NCBI GenBank assembly: GCA_002373555.1
Contig: DFKM01000110.1
Location: 1 to 18,241, forward strand
Direction of reading: 5' to 3'
Source: Lachnospiraceae bacterium UBA3645
GTDB taxonomy: Bacteria; Bacillota; Clostridia; Lachnospirales; Lachnospiraceae
Length of the DNA: 18,241 nucleotides
Within the stretch, counting starts at the first letter, position 1, and each line of letters opens with the position of its first letter. Under the pieces are notes generated by a model. The model searched no databases and was not told where the DNA came from. It saw only the letters and a list, made by a program, of their open reading frames with translations. This document shows, piece after piece, positions 7,143 through 14,195 of this stretch. The position numbers were made by a program, and so were the translations under genes.

Positions 7143-7154
7143 AGGGGTGAAAGA

Positions 7155-7178
7155 GCGGGGACGGCTTTCCGCCCCCGC
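7155..7178. terminator. Shared hairpin between DUF5688 and the SNF2 gene
   Basis: GCGGGGACGG and CCGCCCCCGC form a 10-bp stem with one A-C mismatch around CTTT. The plus side runs on into ATCCGCTTTTT, so the T-tract is offset; on the minus side it is followed by TCTTTC. It sits between two convergent stop codons and probably serves both. Confidence 0.55.
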
Positions 7179-7187
7179 ATCCGCTTT

Positions 7188-9362
7188 TTACGGCGCCGGA
7201 GGCGCCGGAGACTGTACGATCACGGCCGGGAGATACTTCTGTCTCTCCTGCTCCACGACCTGCCGGATCCATTCGGAATCCGCGACCGTGTCGGCCGCAT
7301 CCGCGATGACCGATTCTTCGGCAAACAGATCGAATTCTCCCTGCTTTTCCTGCAGGATGCGCATCACCGCTTCATCCACGGAGTTCTCGCTGAGCAGATG
7401 AAACACCTGGACGCTCCGCACCTGGCCCATCCGGTAGACTCTGGAAAGCGCCTGCTCCGTCAGGGAAGGCTTGATCTGCGGTTCGCAGAACAGGACGGCG
7501 GATGCCGCCTGGATATTCAGTCCCGTACCGCCCGCCTGGATCTGGCAGACGAGCACACAGCCGGATTCCGCAGCCGAGAACCGGTCGATGAGCAGCTGCC
7601 GCTCCGCAGCCGGTGTGCTTCCCGTGATCACGCCCGTACAGTGCTCCGCCAGCAGTGCGGAAGCTTTCCTCACCGTTTCCCTGAAATACGAATAAACGAC
7701 AGCCTTTCTTCCTTCTTCACACAGCATCCCGCAAAGCTCGGCAAGCCGGATCGCTTTTCCGGATGCCGTGAGATCGTCCTGCAGGAAGGCGACCCTCCGC
7801 ATGCCCGTGAAGTTCCCTTCCGCGACCTGCACCAGATAGGCTGCCGTATCCGCCTCTGTCATGGCGCACCATTCCTCCTGCTCGGTCAGCGGCGGCAGTT
7901 CCTTCAGAACATCTTCCCGGCGTCTGCGCAGATAAACTGGCGCGAGCATCTGCCGGAATTCCGGGACATTCCGGAGACCGGCATTGGTCCGGACCGTCTC
8001 CTCCATATCCGGCTGCACGAAGCCGATCAGTTCGCACATCTCATCGACGCGGTTCTCCAATGGGGTGCCCGTCATCAGCAGGATCCGCTCAGATTCGTCC
8101 TCCAGCTTATGAATGTTCTTTGTGCGCTGCGCCTCCGGATTTTTGATATAATGCGCCTCATCAATGACGAACAGGGACAGCGTCATGGCGTTGTTGATCC
8201 ATCCTGTGATCTTCGCCATGCCTTCAAAGCTCGTTACCGCGGCGCCGCCGTCTGTCCTCCATTCTTCGAACCGGGCCTGCCATTCCTGCCCATGGACGAG
8301 ATACGGCCGGATACTGCTGAATTTCCGGATCTCCCGGCACCAGTTGATCATGACGGAGGCCGGACAGACGATCAGGAAATGCCGCCCGGGCGTCTGCGCT
8401 TCGAGATGCGCCATGGCAGCGATCGCCTGGACCGTCTTTCCGAGTCCCATCTCATCGCCCAGGAGCACCCGCTTCTGATGCAGGATATACTTCGTCCCGA
8501 ACTCCTGATAAGCCCTGAGGTTGCCGGTAAAATGCCGCAGATCCAGTTCCTCGGCACTGATCTCCGCCGCCAGCTGTGCCGGAACACTGCTGTAGATCAG
8601 TTCCCGGGAAATGCCGCTGCCGGAATATTTTTCAAACAGCGCATAATAAGCCGCGCTGTTCTTCTCATAATCGCGTACTGCCGCTGTCCGGTCTGTTTCC
8701 AGCGCAGCGCCGAATACGGTCAGGACATTCTGCGCACGGATGAACAGCGGATCGCCGAACAGCGTCTCCAGCGCCTCCGCGGCCAGGATCGTCTTTTCCT
8801 TTGCCGCTGCAGAGGAAAAGAACCACCGGAAGGCATTGCGGATCCTCACAGCCGCGATCCGTTCTCCGGCCAGCTGATGCAGCGGCGCCCGGAAGCTTTC
8901 CGCGTCCTTTCTGACCATTTCCGCCTGCCGGTACTTCGCCGTTTTCACCAGCAGATCCATGGACGCGGGATCGCCGTCCTCCGGATCCACGGCAATATGG
9001 CCGCGGCCGGCCAGGCTTTTCAGGAAGCCGTCCGTCACTGTGCGGACCGCCTCCGCCTGCTTTTCGCCGATCCCCGGGATTCCCTGCAGCGCATGATCCT
9101 CCGCCCGGTACAGATCGTAAAGCGTATGATAGCCTGCCTCTTCCAGCAGCGCTGTCCGGATGCCGGCCCTGGAGTTCTTCAGCTCGCTGACCGGGATCTC
9201 CTGCAGCGCCTCCGCCGCAGATGCTTTCAGCACAACAAGACAGGCATCCTTCACATCCTGTTCCAGCTGCGCCGTCCCTGAGAAAATGAGTTCAAAGGCG
9301 GCCTCGATTTTCTGTATTTCAGCGATCTGTCTTTTGATCTTTTGAAAGTCCGGTCTGTTCAT
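7188..9362 (-). CDS. SNF2-family DEAD/DEAH helicase-like ATPase with N-terminal helix-hairpin-helix
   Basis: A 724-residue protein. Residues 10-60 are helical. Residues about 73-112 resemble a helix-hairpin-helix DNA-binding module (ALQGIPGIGEKQAEAV). From about 290 on it is a Swi2/Snf2 motor: motif I GDEMGLGKT near 301-309, motif II DEAH near 400, motif III MTGTPLENR, and the second RecA lobe with GGTGLNIQ near 612 and a final RVYRMGQ near 640. These ATPases translocate on double-stranded DNA and remodel protein-DNA complexes; they usually do not unwind the duplex. The start ATG lies 6 nt after the stop of the metallo-hydrolase gene, so the two are an operon. No nuclease or methylase partner is present, so a defence role is not indicated. 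Its specific target is unknown. Confidence 0.93.
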   Translation of the reverse strand: MNRPDFQKIKRQIAEIQKIEAAFELIFSGTAQLEQDVKDACLVVLKASAAEALQEIPVSELKNSRAGIRTALLEEAGYHTLYDLYRAEDHALQGIPGIGEKQAEAVRTVTDGFLKSLAGRGHIAVDPEDGDPASMDLLVKTAKYRQAEMVRKDAESFRAPLHQLAGERIAAVRIRNAFRWFFSSAAAKEKTILAAEALETLFGDPLFIRAQNVLTVFGAALETDRTAAVRDYEKNSAAYYALFEKYSGSGISRELIYSSVPAQLAAEISAEELDLRHFTGNLRAYQEFGTKYILHQKRVLLGDEMGLGKTVQAIAAMAHLEAQTPGRHFLIVCPASVMINWCREIRKFSSIRPYLVHGQEWQARFEEWRTDGGAAVTSFEGMAKITGWINNAMTLSLFVIDEAHYIKNPEAQRTKNIHKLEDESERILLMTGTPLENRVDEMCELIGFVQPDMEETVRTNAGLRNVPEFRQMLAPVYLRRRREDVLKELPPLTEQEEWCAMTEADTAAYLVQVAEGNFTGMRRVAFLQDDLTASGKAIRLAELCGMLCEEGRKAVVYSYFRETVRKASALLAEHCTGVITGSTPAAERQLLIDRFSAAESGCVLVCQIQAGGTGLNIQAASAVLFCEPQIKPSLTEQALSRVYRMGQVRSVQVFHLLSENSVDEAVMRILQEKQGEFDLFAEESVIADAADTVADSEWIRQVVEQERQKYLPAVIVQSPAPPAP

Positions 9363-9368
9363 AGCTTC

Positions 9369-10220
9369 TCACTTCCCTTTTTTCTGCAGCCGGAATTCTT
9401 CTCCCGGTGCAAGGATATGCAGTCTCGCCGGATCTTCGATCCGCCCTTCGGTCCATGCCGGATCGGCATTAAACGCCGGCTTTTCCGGCGCCAGATACGT
9501 ACCGTAATGATACAGGATCAGATCGCTCGTTCCGTAATGGTTCGCAAGCCGGATCGCGTTTTCCGTCCCGAAGTGGAACGGATCCGCCGAAATATCGAAG
9601 AACAGAAGATCCGGGGCCGGTTCCTCAAAATGCCAGGGCTGCAGCGTACTGTCCCCGGGCGCCCAGACCGTTCCGTCCGGCGTCGTGATATAAAACCCGC
9701 AGCAGTCATCCGGCCCGTATTCCCAGTCAAATTCCGGCCGGTTCGCGCGCCAGTTGTGCACACAGTGCGTCAGCCGCACGGAAATGTTTCCGATCACGGT
9801 CTCCTGCGCATAAGACATGGGAATCGTTCTGCCCGCGCCCTGCAGACCGATCCCGAAATCCTCCTGCAGACGGAAGCAGGTGAATTCGGTTCCATAGTAC
9901 GGCACGTCCAGCCGCAGCAGCGCTTTGGCCGTTCCCGGCGCCATATGATCATAATCCGCATGGGTATAAAGCACCGCATCCAGCCGCGGGATGTCCGCGC
10001 ACCGGACCGGCGGCGGCACCAGGAATGGGAATCCCGCTTCGCTGAGCGCCGGATCCGCTTCGCTGTTCTCCAGCACCGGGTCGATCATGATGCATGTACC
10101 GCGTGCATTGATCAGAATACCGGCCGAGCCGAGCCAGTAAATACATGTTCCGTCCTTCTCTGCAAATGCGTCCGCGCCCATCATTACGGTCATCGGCGCG
10201 GCAGCCTGTTTTTTCTCCAT
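9369..10220 (-). CDS. Metallo-beta-lactamase-fold hydrolase, UlaG-like
   Basis: A 283-residue cytoplasmic metallo-hydrolase. The metal site reads H-A-D-Y-D-H (His87, Asp89, Asp91, His92), with further ligands probably His152 or His155, Asp190 in APGDS, and His238 in YHYGTY. The HxDxDH form replaces the usual second histidine by aspartate, a variant known in several MBL-fold families. The order and the final HYGTY segment resemble UlaG-like lactonases and YtkL/RomA-like hydrolases, but the substrate cannot be deduced. ATG 10220 is preceded by AAGAGG six bases away. It is the first gene of a two-gene operon with the SNF2 protein, and its promoter region is shared back-to-back with the hydrogenase operon. 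Confidence 0.88.
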   Translation of the reverse strand: MEKKQAAAPMTVMMGADAFAEKDGTCIYWLGSAGILINARGTCIMIDPVLENSEADPALSEAGFPFLVPPPVRCADIPRLDAVLYTHADYDHMAPGTAKALLRLDVPYYGTEFTCFRLQEDFGIGLQGAGRTIPMSYAQETVIGNISVRLTHCVHNWRANRPEFDWEYGPDDCCGFYITTPDGTVWAPGDSTLQPWHFEEPAPDLLFFDISADPFHFGTENAIRLANHYGTSDLILYHYGTYLAPEKPAFNADPAWTEGRIEDPARLHILAPGEEFRLQKKGK

Positions 10221-10267
10221 TAATACCTCTTTTCCTGACAAAATGCGTCCTTCCCGTTCCAGTTTTA

Positions 10268-10276
10268 ATATTAGCA
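10268..10276 (-). promoter_or_regulatory. Possible extended -10 box for the metallo-hydrolase operon
   Basis: On the minus strand TG, one base, then TAATAT (10268-10273) forms an extended -10-like element 48 nt upstream of the start codon. I see no -35 match at 17 nt upstream, where the sequence is a TA run. Confidence 0.3.
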
Positions 10277-10298
10277 TATCCACACTTATATATATATC

Positions 10299-10320
10299 AT
10301 ATTTCGCATGCATGAAATAT
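10299..10320. promoter_or_regulatory. Inverted repeat just upstream of the hydrogenase promoter, possible operator
   Basis: ATATTTC (10299-10305) and GAAATAT (10314-10320) are perfect 7-bp arms around the 8-nt centre GCATGCAT. The repeat ends five bases before the -35 box of the hydrogenase operon and lies about 25 bp from the possible -10 of the divergent metallo-hydrolase gene. It does not match the Rex consensus (TTGT...ACAA). Confidence 0.45.
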
Positions 10321-10325
10321 ATATT

Positions 10326-10354
10326 TTGCTCCACAGCCATCATTTTGTTATAAT
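10326..10354 (+). promoter_or_regulatory. Promoter of the GltD-hydrogenase operon
   Basis: A -35 box TTGCTC (10326-10331), a 17-nt spacer, and a perfect -10 box TATAAT (10349-10354) with the extended element TGT before it. The start would be near 10361, giving a leader of about 40 nt ending in GGAGA and ATG 10402. Confidence 0.7.
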
Positions 10355-10401
10355 CTTATCGAAGTTTGAAGACTCAGACTATAAGATTTGGAGAAAAGAA
10401 C

Positions 10402-12303
10402 ATGAATCGATTAAATCTTATGACCAGCAGCAAGGCGCAGACTGTCGTGGACAGCTTCTACAAGGTGCTGGAACAGCGTATCGCCGCAAGCCCTCTGGGC
10501 TTCTGTCCGGTGGACGTTTCTTCCGCTTTTGTGAAGTTCTGTCTGGCACAGAGCTGCGGCAAATGTACGCCCTGCCGCATCGGCCTGGCGCAGCTGTACA
10601 CGCTGATGGAGTCCGTGATGGACGGCAAGGCAGATGAAAGCGTACTGCCGCTGATGGAGCGTACCGCGCGTACGATCGTTTCCACCTCTGACTGCGCGAT
10701 CGGACGGGAAGCCGGCCGGATGGTCCTGGTGGGCCTGCGCGGATTCAGAGACGATTATCTGGAGCACATTCACAACAAGCGCTGCCTGTGTCATCTGACA
10801 CAGCCGGTGCCCTGCGTAGCCGGATGTCCTGCCCATGTCGATATCCCCGGCTACATCGCTCTGGTCGCCAACCACCGCTATGCGGATGCCGTGCGCCTGA
10901 TCCGCAAGGACAATCCGTTCCCGACGGCCTGCGCGCTGATCTGCGAGCATCCCTGCGAGACGAACTGCCGGCGCAACATGGTGGACGACAACATCAAGAT
11001 CCGCTCGCTGAAGCGGGTCGCCTGCGACAAGGCCGGCGTGGTTCCCGTTCCGGAATGCGGCCCTTCCACAGGCAAGAACATCGCCATCATCGGCGGCGGC
11101 CCCTCCGGTCTGACGGCAGCCTACTTCCTGCAGCTGATGGGCCACCAGACCACGATCTTCGAACAGCGCTCCAAGCTCGGCGGCATGCTGCTGTACGGCA
11201 TTCCCAGCTACCGTCTTCCCAGAGAGCGTCTGCAGTCGGATATCGACGCGATCCTTTCCACCGGCGTGGAGGTAAAGCTCCGCACTTCCGTGCGCAAGAA
11301 GCTTCCGCCCGTCTCTGTTGAAAACGAAGAATTCCTCGGCAGCTGCGAGGAGGACCGCATCGAAAATACCGTGCTTTTCTCCGCGCTTCGTGAAGAATAT
11401 GATGCGATCTACATCTCCATTGGCGCCCATACCGACAACAAGCTGCGCATCCCCGGAGAGGATGCCGTCGGCGTTCTTTCCGCCGTGGAAATGCTGCGTG
11501 CGGTCGGCAACGGTCTGAAGCCTGATTTCGCTGGCAAGAACGTGATCGTTGTCGGCGGCGGAAATGTCGCCATGGACTGCGTGCGTTCCGCCATCCGTCT
11601 CGGCGCAGAACACGTCATGTGCGTGTACCGCCGCCGCAAGGACGACATGACCGCACAGCTTGACGAGATCGACGGCGCCATCAATGAAGGCGCTTCCCTG
11701 ATGGATCTGTATGCGCCGAAGAGCATTGAAGTCGACGAGAACGGACACGTGTCCGCCCTGATCGCCACCAAGATGATGGCCGGTCCCTATGACCGCGGCA
11801 GACCCAAGCCCGTTCCTTCAGGCGACGGCGACAGACGCATCCCCTGCGATATCCTTGTTGTCGCTGCCGGCCAGAAGATCGAATCCGACTATCTCGAAGC
11901 CGTCGGCGTTCCCACCAAGTGGGGTTCCATCGTGGCCGAGGACTGGACACAGGTGCCCGGCATGCCCGGCGTCTTCTCCGGCGGCGACTGCGTCACCGGA
12001 CCTTCGACCGTCATCCGCGCCATTGCCGCCGGCAAGGTCGCGGCTGCCAATATTGATGATTATCTGGGCTTCTCTCATCCGATCAGTGTGGATGTGGATG
12101 TGCCGCTGCCGCAGCTGGAGCCCATGCCGCCGACAGGCCGCGCCATGACGAAGGAGCGTGAGCCCTACGACCGCAAGAAGGACTTCTGTCTGATGGAACT
12201 GCCGATGAGCGATCCCGAGGCGGAGCAGGAGTCCCACCGCTGCCTGCGCTGCGACTATTACGGCTTCGGCATCTTTAAAGGAGGGAGAGAAACGCAATGG
12301 TAA
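10402..12303 (+). CDS. NuoF iron-sulfur tail fused to GltD-type NADPH/FAD oxidoreductase
   Basis: A 633-residue flavoprotein. Residues about 40-125 match the C-terminal 4Fe-4S domain of NuoF/HydB (CGKCTPC with Cys52, 55, 58, then Cys98 in DCAIG), but the NADH/FMN-binding part of NuoF is absent. From about 130 it is a glutamate-synthase small-subunit-like (GltD/NfnB) protein: 4Fe-4S cysteines (Cys138, 142, 177, 181, 185, 189), an FAD Rossmann site GGGPSG at 231-236, an NAD(P)H site GGGNVAMD at 385-392, VYRRRKDDM, and the C-terminal FAD segment with GGDCVTGPSTVIRAIAAG. It probably passes electrons between NAD(P)H and the hydrogenase encoded next. ATG 10402 has GGAGA seven bases upstream; a TTG at 10366 is in frame but close to the predicted transcript start. 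It overlaps hydA by 7 nt. Arginines are mostly CGC/CGT. Confidence 0.92.
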   Translation: MNRLNLMTSSKAQTVVDSFYKVLEQRIAASPLGFCPVDVSSAFVKFCLAQSCGKCTPCRIGLAQLYTLMESVMDGKADESVLPLMERTARTIVSTSDCAIGREAGRMVLVGLRGFRDDYLEHIHNKRCLCHLTQPVPCVAGCPAHVDIPGYIALVANHRYADAVRLIRKDNPFPTACALICEHPCETNCRRNMVDDNIKIRSLKRVACDKAGVVPVPECGPSTGKNIAIIGGGPSGLTAAYFLQLMGHQTTIFEQRSKLGGMLLYGIPSYRLPRERLQSDIDAILSTGVEVKLRTSVRKKLPPVSVENEEFLGSCEEDRIENTVLFSALREEYDAIYISIGAHTDNKLRIPGEDAVGVLSAVEMLRAVGNGLKPDFAGKNVIVVGGGNVAMDCVRSAIRLGAEHVMCVYRRRKDDMTAQLDEIDGAINEGASLMDLYAPKSIEVDENGHVSALIATKMMAGPYDRGRPKPVPSGDGDRRIPCDILVVAAGQKIESDYLEAVGVPTKWGSIVAEDWTQVPGMPGVFSGGDCVTGPSTVIRAIAAGKVAAANIDDYLGFSHPISVDVDVPLPQLEPMPPTGRAMTKEREPYDRKKDFCLMELPMSDPEAEQESHRCLRCDYYGFGIFKGGRETQW

Positions 12304-14066
12304 AGCTGACGATCAACGATATTCCCTGCAAAGTAAAGGAAGGCACGACCATCCTGGAAGCTGCCAAGACAGTCGGCATCTTCATCCCTACGCTCTGTTA
12401 TCTGAAAGATATCAACGAGATCGGCGCCTGCCGTGTCTGCGTTGTGGAAGTCGACGGTGCCGAAAAGCTGGTCTCCGCGTGCAATACGCCCGTAGCAGAA
12501 GGCATGAATGTCCACTCCAATACGCTCAAGGTGCGTGAAGCCCGCCGTACGAACGTCGAGCTGATCCTCTCCCAGCATAACGGCAACTGCGTCACCTGTT
12601 CCCGCAGCGGCAACTGTGCCCTGCAGACACTGGCGAACGACCTGCATATTGCGCCCGATATCTATCCGCCCAATGTGCCGAAGATGAACTGGGATCTCTC
12701 TTTCGAGCTGATCCGCGACGAGAGCAAATGTATCAAGTGCATGCGCTGCATCCAGATCTGCGACAAGGTGCAGGGCCTGAACATCTGGAATGTTGCCAAT
12801 ACCGGCGGCCGTACGACAGTAGCCGTATCCGGACTCCGCAACATCCGCGACACGGACTGCTCCCTCTGCGGACAGTGCATGACCCACTGTCCTGTCGGCG
12901 CACTGTATGCCCGCAATGATTCGATCCATGACTTCTCTCTGGGCGGCCCGCACGCCAACAAGGATGTCATCAAGATCGCACAGATCGCACCGGCGGTCCG
13001 CACCTCCTGGGGCGAGCCTTTCGGCCTGTCTCCCGAGTTCGCGACCGTAAAGCGTCTGGGCGCGGTGCTTCGCCGCATCGGCATCGACTATGTATTTGAT
13101 ACGACCTTCTCTGCAGACCTCACGATCATGGAGGAAAGCGCGGAGGTCCTGCACCGCCTGACCGACGGGAAGGAGCATCGCTATCCGATGTTCACCTCCT
13201 GCTGCCCCGGTTGGGTACGCTTTATCAAATCCCAGTACCCCGACATGGTGGAAAATCTCTCCACCTCCAAGTCGCCGCAGGCCATGTTCGGTGCGATCGC
13301 AAAGACCTATTTTGCACGCAAGATCGGCGTAGAGCCGGAGCGCATCCACTGCGTCTCCATCATGCCGTGCGTTGCGAAGAAGGCGGAGATCGCCATTCCG
13401 AGCATCAACGATTCCGGCTGCGACCGCGATGTGGACAGCGTATGGTCCGTCCGTGAAGTGGACCGTCTCTTCCGCCGCGAGTGCATCGATATTTCCCAGG
13501 TTCCGGAAGAGGAACTGGATTCTCCGCTCGGCGAAGGCACCGGCGCCGGCGTGATCTTCGGAACGACCGGCGGCGTCATGGAAGCTGCGCTTCGTACGGC
13601 CTACTTCAAGCTGACCGGCGAGAACCCGCCCATGGATACCTTCAAGGAGATCCGCACCGGCAAGCCCTGGCGCGAAGCCGAGTTCGAAATTGCCGGCACC
13701 ACGGTCCGCATCGCCATCGTCAGCGGTCTGGGCAACGCCCGCCAGCTGATCCGCGCGCTGCGCCGTGACCAGGTGCACTATGACTTCGTGGAAGTCATGG
13801 CCTGCCCCGGCGGCTGCGTCGGCGGCGGCGGACAGCCGATCCACGAAGGCGAGGAATGGGCAGAGCGCCGCACCAAGGTGCTGCGCCATCTGGATGCGAA
13901 GAGCCAGATCCGTTACTCTCACGAGAACCCCGAAGTTCAGAAGCTTTACACCGACTATCTGGGCGAGCCCATGAGCGGTCTGGCGGAGAAGCTCCTGCAT
14001 ACGGATCATTTCGCGTGGGAGATGCCGCTCAGCATGAACCTGGACCACGATGTCAAAGTCAACTGA
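12297..14066 (+). CDS. hydA: [FeFe] hydrogenase catalytic subunit with four accessory Fe-S clusters
   Basis: A 589-residue cytoplasmic [FeFe] hydrogenase that reversibly makes H2. From the N-terminus there are an accessory [2Fe-2S] site (Cys34, 45, 48, 62) and a His-Cys3 [4Fe-4S] site (His94, Cys98, 101, 107). A two-cluster ferredoxin domain follows (Cys145, 148, 151, 155 and Cys188, 191, 194, 198). The H-cluster domain is intact: TSCCPGW (300-306), MPCVAKKAE (356-364) and EVMACPGGCVGGGGQP (499-514). There is no signal peptide. The start overlaps the GltD-fusion gene by 7 nt, with GGAGGG upstream, so the two are translationally coupled. The pairing with a GltD-like flavoprotein recalls HydDB group A2 hydrogenases. 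I see only CGC and CGT arginine codons, which suggests strong expression. Maturases HydE, HydF and HydG are not in the window. Confidence 0.97.
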   Translation: MVKLTINDIPCKVKEGTTILEAAKTVGIFIPTLCYLKDINEIGACRVCVVEVDGAEKLVSACNTPVAEGMNVHSNTLKVREARRTNVELILSQHNGNCVTCSRSGNCALQTLANDLHIAPDIYPPNVPKMNWDLSFELIRDESKCIKCMRCIQICDKVQGLNIWNVANTGGRTTVAVSGLRNIRDTDCSLCGQCMTHCPVGALYARNDSIHDFSLGGPHANKDVIKIAQIAPAVRTSWGEPFGLSPEFATVKRLGAVLRRIGIDYVFDTTFSADLTIMEESAEVLHRLTDGKEHRYPMFTSCCPGWVRFIKSQYPDMVENLSTSKSPQAMFGAIAKTYFARKIGVEPERIHCVSIMPCVAKKAEIAIPSINDSGCDRDVDSVWSVREVDRLFRRECIDISQVPEEELDSPLGEGTGAGVIFGTTGGVMEAALRTAYFKLTGENPPMDTFKEIRTGKPWREAEFEIAGTTVRIAIVSGLGNARQLIRALRRDQVHYDFVEVMACPGGCVGGGGQPIHEGEEWAERRTKVLRHLDAKSQIRYSHENPEVQKLYTDYLGEPMSGLAEKLLHTDHFAWEMPLSMNLDHDVKVN

Positions 14067-14093
14067 ATGCGGTACTGAATGAACTGAAAACGA

Positions 14094-14123
14094 GCACCCC
14101 GGAACCATCCGGGGTGCTTTTTT
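14094..14123 (+). terminator. Strong rho-independent terminator of the hydrogenase operon
   Basis: GCACCCCGGA and TCCGGGGTGC form a perfect 10-bp stem around ACCA, followed directly by TTTTTT. It lies 27 nt after the hydA stop. Confidence 0.95.
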
Positions 14124-14129
14124 GCATAC

Positions 14130-14158
14130 TGGAAAATTTCCTGCACATACGCTATAAT
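14130..14158 (+). promoter_or_regulatory. Promoter of the aminotransferase gene
   Basis: A -35 box TGGAAA (14130-14135, four of six consensus bases), a 17-nt spacer and a perfect TATAAT (14153-14158), placed just after the hydrogenase terminator. The start would be near 14165, so the in-frame ATG at 14157 lies upstream of the transcript and is not used. Confidence 0.6.
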
Positions 14159-14195
14159 GCATTACAAATGTTTAGAGAACGCGGAGGGATCCATC

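Noticed and set aside
7398..9281. A 627-codon open frame antisense to the SNF2 gene.
   Set aside because: The opposite strand carries all SNF2 motifs in order; the antisense translation is proline/arginine-rich with no family resemblance.
7188..10220. Anti-phage defence island built on the SNF2 protein.
   Set aside because: No methylase, nuclease, DISARM-type or other defence partner is nearby, and no mobility genes are seen.
10299..10320. Rex (redox-sensing repressor) site upstream of the hydrogenase operon.
   Set aside because: The inverted repeat ATATTTC/GAAATAT does not resemble the TTGTTAA-N6-TTAACAA pattern, so no regulator is named.
10366..10401. Upstream TTG start for the GltD-fusion protein.
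   Set aside because: It lies almost at the predicted transcript start and lacks a ribosome site, while ATG 10402 has GGAGA seven bases upstream.
12258..14162. A 634-codon open frame antisense to hydA.
   Set aside because: It mirrors the reading frame of a gene with intact hydrogenase motifs, has no ribosome site or recognisable domain, and results from GC-rich codon structure.
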